The position numbers were made by a program, and so were the translations under genes. Below, one piece after another: positions 8,001 through 14,293 of a DNA stretch of 14,782 nt. Position 1 is the first letter of the stretch. Every line of letters starts with the position of its first letter. This DNA comes from Flavobacterium sp. Its GTDB lineage: Bacteria; Bacteroidota; Bacteroidia; Flavobacteriales; Flavobacteriaceae. Below the pieces are notes generated by a model, which saw only the letters and a program-made list of their open reading frames with translations, was not told the origin of the DNA and did no database searches. Location: the NCBI GenBank assembly GCA_030150335.1, contig JASLGC010000041.1:1-14782 (forward strand). The letters are read 5' to 3'.

Positions 8001-8471
8001 TTAGGGCATTACTGCAGGTTTTATTGAAAGTATATATTTTTTACGGTCAGTAAAATCTTTCTCCTCTAAGTTAGTTTGTAATTCTTTGCCTTCATACCTG
8101 CTATACACTACATCTGCTATATTTTCAAAGTTTGTATTGGTCTGTAGCACTTCCGCCGTAAGAAATTTTTCTGGAATCTTTGCGCCAAACCAATGTGGGT
8201 CATTCCCTTGTTGCCATGTAATCAATACCAATTTCTTTTCAGCATTGGCTATTTTCTTTGTTTTCAATTCTTCCAAAGCTTCCTCGTTACCAAATAAAAT
8301 ACTCGTTGTCCCTTTAGTTGTATTGACCAGTGTTGTGATTGCTTTTACATTTAAATCTGAAAATTCAAAAGACTCAGGTAGAGAAGCATCACTTAATCCC
8401 TTTTTGTTGTTTATTTCCTTACATGCACACATCAAAGCACATAGGGTAGCGATATATATTATTTTCTTCAT
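8001..8471 (-). CDS. Lipoprotein with a P460-like domain lacking the haem motif
   Basis: This is a small exported protein of 156 residues. The N-terminus MKKIIYIATLCALMCAC is a lipoprotein-type signal with the likely lipidated cysteine at 17. The core resembles the cytochrome P460 domain of the gene just upstream: TTSILFGNEEALEEL lines up with TIRIIYGNDIVIKAI, and LVLITWQQ with IIAKVGWEQ. HWFGAKIP then takes the place of the segment before the C-terminal haem site. It has no CxxCH, so it cannot bind c-type haem covalently in the usual way, and the lysine in the partner's IIAKVGWEQ is leucine here. Only one base separates its start codon from the end of the P460 gene. A structural or electron-transfer partner is possible, but no function is shown. 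Confidence 0.75.
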   Translation of the reverse strand: MKKIIYIATLCALMCACKEINNKKGLSDASLPESFEFSDLNVKAITTLVNTTKGTTSILFGNEEALEELKTKKIANAEKKLVLITWQQGNDPHWFGAKIPEKFLTAEVLQTNTNFENIADVVYSRYEGKELQTNLEEKDFTDRKKYILSIKPAVMP

Positions 8472-8472
8472 A

Positions 8473-9420
8473 TTAAAATGCTATTGGTATAGTGAATACA
8501 TAATCGTTATTCTTAACAGGTAAGTGACAACTCACGCATTCCTTGGTAAAGGATTCAGTCTCGCCATAGGGCACTAACTTAGTTGTGCGAAAGCGAGACC
8601 AACCCCAACCTGCTGTTTCCTTAAACTTATTATCATCTTTAGTCATATACTCCACTTGCTTAAAAGCTCCTGTGGTAATATTCCCGTCTTTATCCACTAT
8701 TTGCTCCCAGCCTACCTTTGCAATTATGCTTCCGTTGGGCCAAGGATTTGTTTTATTTTCTTTAATAGCTTTTATTACAATATCATTACCATAAATAATT
8801 CGAATTGTTCCGTTATCTATACGTTGTGTATTGCTAATAGGTGTCCAATTCTTATAATCTGGTATGTACGGACTTCCGTTTATATCCATTGGTATATTTT
8901 GTACTACGGGGATAATCTTATGAGAAGTCCAAACTTTATATTGTTCTATTAATTCTTTTTCTTTCTTTTCACTTACTTCTATCTTCGGAGCTAAACTCGT
9001 GACGTAATCCTCCAAAACTTTGATATCTTCTTCAGACAATTTAGCTTCACTGTGCACTTGAGTATATCGCTCTAAAGGCATTAAGCCAACTCTAATGCGA
9101 TTAACTGCTTGCCATAGTTTGTTCTTCTGTGCAGCATCACTTAGAGAGTCAAAAGTTGAAAAGTTCAATCCTTGTCTCGCCATTTTAATGTCGTTTGCAA
9201 CAATTAAATTTATAGGCGTAACCTTATTGTACCACATTAGCTTTGTTTCATTTGAATGGCAATCATAACAAGCTCTTCTCAATATTGCATCTACTTCAGT
9301 ACTAAAGCGCACATTCTCTTTGTTACTTGGTGGTTCTCTGTAAATTTCAGGTTGATAAAACTGCATTAATAAAAATACTGCAAGCAAAACCTCAACTACA
9401 AATAATACTTTCTTTGGCAT
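8473..9420 (-). CDS. Haem-binding domain fused to cytochrome P460
   Basis: This is a membrane-anchored periplasmic dihaem protein of 315 residues. A hydrophobic N-terminal anchor (about 5-20) has no obvious cleavage site. Residues 35-145 match the Haem_bd family (PF14376), with haem motif CYDCH at 51-55, the NKVTPINLIVANDI segment, and a possible axial methionine in GLMPLERY (M114). After a charged linker, residues 185-315 resemble cytochrome P460 (PF16694): IIYGNDIVIKAI, GWEQIVDKDG, GWGWSRF and a second haem motif CVSCH at 295-299. P460 proteins of ammonia oxidisers oxidise hydroxylamine; most Bacteroidota relatives have no tested activity, so the reaction here is open. I could not identify the haem-crosslinking lysine with confidence. 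It heads a two-gene operon with the P460-like lipoprotein. Confidence 0.88.
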   Translation of the reverse strand: MPKKVLFVVEVLLAVFLLMQFYQPEIYREPPSNKENVRFSTEVDAILRRACYDCHSNETKLMWYNKVTPINLIVANDIKMARQGLNFSTFDSLSDAAQKNKLWQAVNRIRVGLMPLERYTQVHSEAKLSEEDIKVLEDYVTSLAPKIEVSEKKEKELIEQYKVWTSHKIIPVVQNIPMDINGSPYIPDYKNWTPISNTQRIDNGTIRIIYGNDIVIKAIKENKTNPWPNGSIIAKVGWEQIVDKDGNITTGAFKQVEYMTKDDNKFKETAGWGWSRFRTTKLVPYGETESFTKECVSCHLPVKNNDYVFTIPIAF

Positions 9421-9440
9421 CCTATTCTATTTCTTTTGAA

Positions 9441-9448
9441 CAAAATTA
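9441..9448 (-). promoter_or_regulatory. Probable -7 box for the P460 operon
   Basis: The - strand reads TAATTTTG here, an exact TAnnTTTG match 20 bases before the start codon at 9420. No TTTG lies at the right distance upstream (TATA is there instead), so it may need an activator or be weak. A dyad ATTACA-N6-TGTAAT at 9541-9558, about 105 bases upstream of the presumed transcript start, is the only other symmetrical site nearby. Confidence 0.5.
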
Positions 9449-9752
9449 TTGAAAGAACGACTTTTGCTATAATCTTAAAATACGGAAGTGTGCAAATTTT
9501 AATTTAATACGTTCAGTTTTTAAATCGAGGGAAATTGACAATTACACTCTGTTGTAATGGAAAGATTTGTTTACTAATGTTAGGCATCAATCCCAACTAA
9601 CGAAGAAAATTAGAGTATGTACATATATGCCTATTATCTTGTGTATAGCAGTAATAATACCTGATTAATTCAGCAGTTTGAGTAATAAATCATTTTAATT
9701 CTTCCTTTTTAAAAAGCAGATGATTTACAAATACTTATAGAATACACTTCAT
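9449..9752. other. Gene-free stretch between the P460 and TSUP genes
   Basis: AT-rich DNA with stops in all frames and no recognisable RNA gene. It contains the dyad ATTACA/TGTAAT (9541-9558) and an imperfect GTTAG/CTAAC pair near 9577-9600, neither convincing as a known site. It is bounded by the P460 promoter on the left and the TSUP terminator on the right. Confidence 0.6.
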
Positions 9753-9782
9753 AAAAAAGGGCAAACTAAATAGCTTGCCCTT
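9753..9782 (-). terminator. Intrinsic terminator of the TSUP gene
   Basis: AAGGGCAA (9757-9764) and TTGCCCTT (9775-9782) form an 8-bp stem, extended by two inner C-G/T-A pairs. Read on the - strand it is followed by six T residues (complement of 9753-9758). It lies about 54 bases past the TSUP stop codon, on the same strand. Confidence 0.88.
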
Positions 9783-9835
9783 GTGTTTTATAATCGAATT
9801 GTTATTGTGTTTTCAAACCTATTTAATTCTTCATA

Positions 9836-10603
9836 TTAAAAGTCAATAACTTCATATCCAAATCTGCATATTGCCAAAAACATGATGAATAAGAAGATAT
9901 AGCGCACCCATTGCTGTCCTTTTAATATTGCTAACCTTGCCCCAAAGTAACCTCCTAATCCATTGCAAATAGCCATTGGAATCGCTATCTCCCATATAAT
10001 TTGTCCTTTTAACATAAACAGACAGATACTTCCGAAATTGGTTGCCAGGTTAATCATTTTAGCATAAGCAGACGCCTTAAAGAAGTCAAACCCTACCAAA
10101 AAGATAAATCCCATGATAAAGAATGTTCCTGTGGCTGGACCTATAAATCCATCGTAAAATCCTACAAATAAAGAAATTAAAACACCGTATTTATAGCGAT
10201 TTCTCTTGGTTATCTCTGTTATACTCTTGCGTGCAAAGTCTTTTCGAATGTAGGTGAATACCCAAAGCAACAACAAAATGACAAACAGTAAAGGCTTCAT
10301 AAAGTCATTGTTTACAACCGTTAAGGTATAAGAACCAAGGAAAGCACTCGCAAAAGAGATTGCTGCTAATATGGTGAAATACTGCCAATTTATTTGGGCT
10401 TTCTTAAGGTATTGCTTAACTGCCATTGCTGTTCCTGAAAAAGCAGGAATCTTCAATGAACCAATAACGGTTGAAACAGGATATGTAGGCAATAGCGCTA
10501 ATCCAAGTGGTGTTTGTATCAAACCTCCCCCTCCGGCTATGGCATCAATAAATCCAGCACAGAAGGCTACTACACATAAGTAAAATAATATGTCTAACTC
10601 CAT
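9836..10603 (-). CDS. TSUP-family (TauE/SafE, YfcA-like) membrane permease
   Basis: This is an inner-membrane transporter of the sulfite exporter TauE/SafE family (PF01925), 255 residues with about eight hydrophobic segments. Each half begins with the family's glycine-rich hallmark: GFIDAIAGGGG at 17-27 and GFYDGFIGPATGTF at 148-161, showing the internal duplication. The first is almost identical in form to the E. coli YfcA motif, so it sits in the YfcA branch, whose substrate is not established; other family members carry sulfite, sulfoacetate or similar organosulfur anions. It has its own promoter box and terminator, so it appears to be a single-gene unit. Nothing in the neighbours links it to sulfur metabolism. 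Confidence 0.92.
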   Translation of the reverse strand: MELDILFYLCVVAFCAGFIDAIAGGGGLIQTPLGLALLPTYPVSTVIGSLKIPAFSGTAMAVKQYLKKAQINWQYFTILAAISFASAFLGSYTLTVVNNDFMKPLLFVILLLLWVFTYIRKDFARKSITEITKRNRYKYGVLISLFVGFYDGFIGPATGTFFIMGFIFLVGFDFFKASAYAKMINLATNFGSICLFMLKGQIIWEIAIPMAICNGLGGYFGARLAILKGQQWVRYIFLFIMFLAICRFGYEVIDF

Positions 10604-10610
10604 TTTTTAT

Positions 10611-10645
10611 AAAAAAGCAAAGGTAAATGGAAATGTTTACTTTGC
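10611..10645 (-). terminator. Intrinsic terminator of the DoxX/DUF2071 operon, overlapping the TSUP promoter
   Basis: Read on the - strand, GCAAAGTAAA, an 8-base loop, then TTTACCTTTGC form a 10-bp stem with one bulged C, followed by six T residues (complement of 10611-10616). It ends 8 bases before the TSUP start codon at 10603, so it must lie inside any transcript reading through from the upstream operon. Confidence 0.75.
10618..10625 (-). promoter_or_regulatory. -7 box of the TSUP gene, embedded in the terminator stem
   Basis: The - strand reads TACCTTTG, an exact TAnnTTTG match, 15 bases before the start codon. No TTTG is found 19 bases upstream. The box is made of the 3' arm of the terminator hairpin. 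A start near 10611 would give a leader shorter than 10 bases. Confidence 0.5.
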
Positions 10646-10730
10646 TGTTTTTTTCCTGATTTTTTAATTGATGTATTTCGTTCCACATCGAAATTAAGCA
10701 AAGCATCTTCTTATTAAAGTAACTCCTCAT

Positions 10731-11126
10731 TTACGATATGCCTACTTTTATAAACACTACGCTTAAATACACCCATAGCAAGGTAGCGCTTATGTGAATT
10801 AGAGTTTCAAAACGCTTTCCCTTCCATAAATCTTTAGAGAATACAAAAAACTGAAATAGTAAACGGATACTCCAAAACACACCTATCCCAAGGCTAATGT
10901 GTTTTCCTAAAGTGGTATTTATTAACTCTGACGAGGATGTCAAACAAAGCGTTCCCATCAGAAATACTGTTAATGCTATAAAGAAGGTATGCACTCCTAC
11001 AATTTGTCGGCTTGCTAAACTTAAAGAAGCTAATTCTATATCCCATTTGAAATATCTCGGAAAAGCACTATGAGCTAAGGCTAATATTACCAATATAACG
11101 CCTATTATTTTAAAATGTAGTTCCAT
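10731..11126 (-). CDS. Small four-helix membrane protein, family not recognised
   Basis: Function unknown. From the ATG at 11126 the protein has 131 residues and four hydrophobic segments (about 5-20, 42-62, 76-95 and 107-125), with short charged loops (FPRYFKWDIE near 23, FSKDLWKGKRFE near 95). The reading frame also opens at a TTG at 11135, but the ATG is preferred. The gene starts inside the end of the methyltransferase gene (17-base overlap), so its translation is coupled to it and the two products are probably needed together. It is the last gene of the operon; a terminator follows about 85 bases downstream. Confidence 0.8.
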   Translation of the reverse strand: MELHFKIIGVILVILALAHSAFPRYFKWDIELASLSLASRQIVGVHTFFIALTVFLMGTLCLTSSSELINTTLGKHISLGIGVFWSIRLLFQFFVFSKDLWKGKRFETLIHISATLLWVYLSVVFIKVGIS

Positions 11127-11865
11127 ATTTTTCAAGTATAAAGGTTGTAATAAATGGTGTAGTCTTTATTTCTTGTACTAAAACTAATCCTGCTTGTTCA
11201 AATGTGTCAAGCCATGTTTTACGAGAATGAAAATGAAAGAAACCAATATTATAGGCTATGAAATTCCTCCAATCTCTTAAATGCTCTGTTACTATGATTT
11301 GTCCTTTTGCATTTGTAACTCTATATAGTTGTTTAAAAAAAGCTACTCTTTCGTGCTTTTCTCTAATCTCATGCACAGACAAAAAGCCTATTACTAAGTC
11401 AAATTCCCCATCCTTAAAAGGCAAACACTTTGTGCTTACTCTTACAGTATTATTCTGATAAACAGAAGTCTTACGGGCTCTTTGTATAGAAATCTCTGTA
11501 TGAAAACTTGAATTATAAAAATCCGAATCCACTAATTCTATTGTAGGTATTTTACTTTGTATGGTAGGCGTTATTTCATCAAAACCAGCATGAATGTTTA
11601 ATGCCTTATTTATACTATTGGATTGCAACCAATTGAGTTGATACAAACTTGACTTATCGTAAACCCAATATGAAATCAATAAAGAAAGGGCTATAGATAA
11701 GGTTATAGTAAACACACAGGCATAAACAAAAAAACGAGCAGGTGTTGGAATATATATACCTATAACGCCAAGTCCTACAATTCCCATAATCGCCAAAACA
11801 TACAAATGCCTATTGAACAATATGATATTTCGCACTCCTTGCAAAGGTTTTCTTTCTATTTCCAT
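11110..11865 (-). CDS. Membrane-anchored class I methyltransferase-like protein
   Basis: This is probably an S-adenosylmethionine-dependent methyltransferase held in the inner membrane. From the ATG at 11865 it has 251 residues; a TTG at 11889 opens the same frame but would overlap the upstream gene by 34 bases rather than 10. Two hydrophobic helices come first (about 21-40 and 45-68), then a Rossmann-type domain. LNIHAGFDEITPTI (about 89-102) is at the place of SAM motif I but lacks the usual glycine spacing. LPFKDGEFDLVIGFLSVHEI (148-167) is a convincing motif for methyltransferase strands 4 and 5. GQIIVTEHLRDWRNF (189-203) matches the following strand, and ILEK near the end matches the last strand. 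The anchor suggests a membrane or lipid-like substrate. Activity is not certain, given the weak motif I. Confidence 0.8.
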   Translation of the reverse strand: MEIERKPLQGVRNIILFNRHLYVLAIMGIVGLGVIGIYIPTPARFFVYACVFTITLSIALSLLISYWVYDKSSLYQLNWLQSNSINKALNIHAGFDEITPTIQSKIPTIELVDSDFYNSSFHTEISIQRARKTSVYQNNTVRVSTKCLPFKDGEFDLVIGFLSVHEIREKHERVAFFKQLYRVTNAKGQIIVTEHLRDWRNFIAYNIGFFHFHSRKTWLDTFEQAGLVLVQEIKTTPFITTFILEKYGTTF

Positions 11866-12590
11866 CTTTCTATTCTTCCCTTTTTCCAATAATACGGTAC
11901 TTCTATTAACTCAAAGGCATTTGCTAAAACGTAGTTTGTGAGTCCCAAATCTTTTAGAAAGGAAAAACTATACTCTTCAATCCACATAGGATGTGGTATC
12001 CAATTTTGCCTTACTCCTTCTATAATCAACATCGTTTTTTCTCGTTCATTATATGTGAAAGTAAATGGCAATGGTCCTGCAAATCTCCTTGCTTCTTTAA
12101 ATGTTGCAAATGGCGAACTAAGCGGTAAGGAACAATCTCCATGTATCTTTTTTATAATAAAATTAAAATCAGACTTAGAAGAAGATATTATGCGCTTTTC
12201 ATCAAATTCAGCAAACTCAATATCTGTGGTAGTATAGTTGTAATGTGTAAGCAAATTGCCAAGGAACTCCATCGTCTTGCTATTTGTTTCTGATTTAATG
12301 ATATACAGTCCTCTTAACCGCCTGCCTTGTTTGTCAGTATAACGCACAAAAATACGATAGCCTATCAGGTCAAAGTTATTCCCTAAAAAAGAAGGGAATC
12401 CCCTTGGCCTCAAGCCTTTTGTTTTTACTAATGCCACAGCTATAAAAGCCCACTTATCTTTAAATACATCCAATTTCAAAATGTCTGGTATCATTGCTTC
12501 CAATTGCTCTTTAGGCACAGCAAAGGTGAGAACAAAAGAGTTCTTAAAGTACGCTTCAACTGCAAAGGGATGATTCTTAAAGTAATTCAT
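11856..12590 (-). CDS. DUF2071 family protein
   Basis: A 244-residue soluble protein of the DUF2071 family (YqjF-like), which has an acetoacetate-decarboxylase-like fold. Recognisable segments are the N-terminal HPFAVEAYFKNSFVLTFAVP, VALVKTKGLRPRGFPSFLG near residue 52, GYRIFVRYTDKQGRRLRGLY with IIKSET near 77, and a C-terminal PHPMWIEEYSF stretch. The acetoacetate decarboxylase catalytic lysine is not identifiable by eye, so enzymatic activity cannot be claimed. It starts three bases after the DoxX-like gene and overlaps the methyltransferase by 10 bases, placing it in the middle of a coupled operon. A role in binding or converting a small hydrophobic molecule is inference only. Confidence 0.85.
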   Translation of the reverse strand: MNYFKNHPFAVEAYFKNSFVLTFAVPKEQLEAMIPDILKLDVFKDKWAFIAVALVKTKGLRPRGFPSFLGNNFDLIGYRIFVRYTDKQGRRLRGLYIIKSETNSKTMEFLGNLLTHYNYTTTDIEFAEFDEKRIISSSKSDFNFIIKKIHGDCSLPLSSPFATFKEARRFAGPLPFTFTYNEREKTMLIIEGVRQNWIPHPMWIEEYSFSFLKDLGLTNYVLANAFELIEVPYYWKKGRIERWK

Positions 12591-12593
12591 AAG

Positions 12594-12983
12594 CTATTGG
12601 TTTATAGACACTTTTTTGCAAATAAAAAATTCATTACAATAGATTAATATCACAAAGCACATGGCAAAGACAATATTCATTCTCCCCCACAACAATAATT
12701 GTGGAGCTAATGCAAACTCTAATATATTCATCATAATAACTACAAACATCTGCGTAAAAACACATAGCTTTTCTCTCCAGCGACTAATAATCCAAATAGA
12801 CATAAGCACCTCAGCTAAGCCTATAATTATCGTCAATGTCCTCCCATTGCTAATTTGTAAAATATGCTCTACAATCTCCTGATGCCGAGGTACGCGATTT
12901 AAAATTTTACAATACATTCCATTTACAAACCATACCGCAGCGGATAATAAAAGTATTGCGTGATGTATAACTTTAGTACTCAT
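12594..12983 (-). CDS. DoxX-like membrane protein (PF13781 type)
   Basis: A small inner-membrane protein of 129 residues with four hydrophobic segments (about 8-24, 49-67, 73-94, 98-118). VWFVNGMYCKILNRVPRHQE (17-36) is the hallmark of the DoxX-like family PF13781. The following SNGRTLTIIIGLAEVLMSIWI supports this. Family members elsewhere are often fused to, or beside, SDR/epimerase-type or DUF2071 genes; their biochemical role is not settled, though DoxX relatives are linked to redox or thiol metabolism. It is the first gene of the four-gene operon. I found no confident promoter in the divergent 210-base gap that it shares with the PadR gene. Confidence 0.87.
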   Translation of the reverse strand: MSTKVIHHAILLLSAAVWFVNGMYCKILNRVPRHQEIVEHILQISNGRTLTIIIGLAEVLMSIWIISRWREKLCVFTQMFVVIMMNILEFALAPQLLLWGRMNIVFAMCFVILIYCNEFFICKKVSINQ

Positions 12984-13130
12984 TATGCTTTTTAAACTAA
13001 CTGCAATTATTCAATTTGATATTATAATACTACAACTATTTATGTAGATATTTTATTACTAATGTCATAAGATACCTCTACGAATTTGCAGCAAATTTCC
13101 TTTTTCTAAAAAGTGTAAACTCTAAAAAAC

Positions 13131-13144
13131 AATACCTAAGTATT
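13131..13144. promoter_or_regulatory. Upstream palindrome, candidate PadR operator
   Basis: AATAC-CTAA-GTATT is a perfect 5+5 dyad that overlaps the PadR -33 box by two bases. It carries TAAGTAT at 13137-13143, repeated in the downstream palindrome exactly 52 bp later. PadR proteins commonly repress their own genes through such dyads. Confidence 0.5.
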
Positions 13145-13172
13145 TGATGTATCAATTTTATTTCTATATTTG
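13143..13172 (+). promoter_or_regulatory. Bacteroidota promoter of the PadR operon
   Basis: TTTG (13143-13146), 18 bases, then TATATTTG (13165-13172): both boxes match exactly. The transcript would start near 13179. An in-frame TTG at 13170 lies inside the -7 box, so it cannot be the translation start, which fixes the PadR start at ATG 13194. Confidence 0.85.
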
Positions 13173-13174
13173 CT

Positions 13175-13195
13175 ATACATAAGAATCTTAAGTAT
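13175..13195. promoter_or_regulatory. Downstream palindrome, candidate PadR operator
   Basis: ATACATAAGA-A-TCTTAAGTAT: the 10-base arms match at 9 of 10 pairs. It covers the expected transcript start and reaches into the PadR ATG, an ideal place for a repressor to block transcription. ATACAT at its left edge also pairs with ATGTAT at 13147-13152, just after the -33 box. Confidence 0.6.
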
Positions 13196-13529
13196 GAAAA
13201 AGCAACAACAATTATATAAAGGAAGTCTCAACGCAATCATCATGAAACTGTTGGAACAAAATGGTCGTATGTATGGTTATGAGATTACACAAAAGGTAAA
13301 AGAAGTTACTGCAGGAGATATGAGTTTGACCGAAGGTGCCCTATACCCTGCTTTACATAAATTAGAGGCTGACGGCTTTTTAGATGTTGAGATGGAACGC
13401 GTAGAAGGACGTGTTCGTAAGTATTACAAACTGACTGAATCGGGAGTAAAAGAAACGGATAATAAAATGGAAGAATTAGAAAGCTTTATCCGAAATATGC
13501 AGAATATCGTAAACCTGAAATTGACTTAA
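13194..13529 (+). CDS. PadR-family transcriptional repressor
   Basis: A 111-residue winged-helix regulator of the PadR family, subfamily-2 size (no long C-terminal effector domain). LYKGSLNAIIMKLLEQNGRMYGYEITQKV gives the first helices of the winged helix, residues 43-60 (SLTEGALYPALHKLEADG) are the recognition-helix signature, and RVEGRVRKYYKLTESG is the wing. The last 25 residues form the dimerisation helix. It starts at ATG 13194, because the in-frame TTG upstream lies within the promoter. It is flanked by two palindromes that are likely its own binding sites. The two downstream membrane proteins follow with gaps of 29 and 12 bases, so PadR probably controls them with itself. Ligand unknown. 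Confidence 0.95.
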   Translation: MKKQQQLYKGSLNAIIMKLLEQNGRMYGYEITQKVKEVTAGDMSLTEGALYPALHKLEADGFLDVEMERVEGRVRKYYKLTESGVKETDNKMEELESFIRNMQNIVNLKLT

Positions 13530-13558
13530 TATTATTGACAACCAACAATACTATTATT

Positions 13559-14245
13559 ATGACACAATTAACTGAAAAACAAATACAGCAGATTCATCTT
13601 TTCGTGAAGCAACATTACATTGAACACTATGACGTGGAGTTAGAATTGGTTGACCATCTTGCTAATGGTATTGAACAACAATGGGCTATTGATAGTAATA
13701 TTACTTTTGATAATGCCTTACAAATAGAATTCAAGAAGTTTGGCATATTTGGTTTTTCAGACATTATAGAAATAAAGGCACAAGTATTAACATTACAATA
13801 TATAAAAGACTTAGTTAATCATATTAAACTATATTTTAAATGGTATAGAATTGTTGTAACAATAGCATTATATAGTGTTATATATGCTTTATTAAAATAC
13901 ATAAGCACCTTTGCAGACACACAAGCTATATCAGAAATATTTGTTGTTAGTGCCCTTCTATTTAACATTGTATGGGCAAGTATTGATACCGTTAAAACAA
14001 AACGTATAAATAAGATTGAAGGAAAAAAGTGGATATTAGATAAAGTAAAGTTTCAGTTTGTTGTATTCCCTACCATTCTATTTTTTGTTTACTTTAGAAT
14101 GATCATGTCTATTTTTCATAATCAAACTTGGTTAGTTGCTACAGCAATGCTTTTTATAATTCTTTGGTATTTTATTAGTATCTCCGTGATTTATCCTGCG
14201 ATTAACCAAGAGAGAGATTCTTTAAAAAAGAAATTAATTGCCTAA
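13559..14245 (+). CDS. PadR-associated membrane protein, first paralogue
   Basis: A 228-residue protein of unrecognised family. From ATG 13559 (an earlier in-frame TTG at 13535 only adds a Thr/Asn tail) it has a cytosolic helical N-terminal region (1-90) containing LELVDHLANGIEQ (28-40). Four hydrophobic segments follow (about 96-116, 124-143, 164-184, 190-212) and a charged tail. The layout, PadR gene followed by a small helical domain joined to membrane helices, is like the DUF1700/HAAS partners of PadR regulators in Firmicutes, although no family match is claimed. Its first 12 residues are the same as those of the next gene, and the motifs DHLA and VSALL recur there, so the two are duplicates. 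Confidence 0.8.
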   Translation: MTQLTEKQIQQIHLFVKQHYIEHYDVELELVDHLANGIEQQWAIDSNITFDNALQIEFKKFGIFGFSDIIEIKAQVLTLQYIKDLVNHIKLYFKWYRIVVTIALYSVIYALLKYISTFADTQAISEIFVVSALLFNIVWASIDTVKTKRINKIEGKKWILDKVKFQFVVFPTILFFVYFRMIMSIFHNQTWLVATAMLFIILWYFISISVIYPAINQERDSLKKKLIA

Positions 14246-14293
14246 TTATCACAGCTTATGACACAATTAACCGAAAAACAAATACAGCAGATT
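13559..14293 (+). repeat. 36-bp direct repeat at the start of the two paralogues
   Basis: 13559-13594 and 14258-14293 are identical at 35 of 36 bases; the single difference is a silent T/C in the fifth codon. The copies are 699 bp apart, an exact multiple of three, so recombination between them would leave one intact in-frame gene. Beyond this point the two genes are only distantly similar. Confidence 0.9.

Noticed and set aside
8086..8523. 145-codon open frame on the + strand opposite the P460-like lipoprotein
   Set aside because: It is antisense to a gene with a clear signal sequence and a paralogous neighbour, and shows no family features.
10545..10730. 61-codon - strand frame between the small membrane protein and the TSUP gene
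   Set aside because: It runs through the terminator and into the TSUP coding sequence in another frame and has no recognisable motif.
13083..13097. Perfect palindrome AATTTGC-A-GCAAATT in the DoxX/PadR gap as an operator
   Set aside because: It lies well away from the PadR promoter boxes, shares no core with the two PadR dyads, and no promoter for the DoxX operon could be placed near it. It may still be a site for another regulator.
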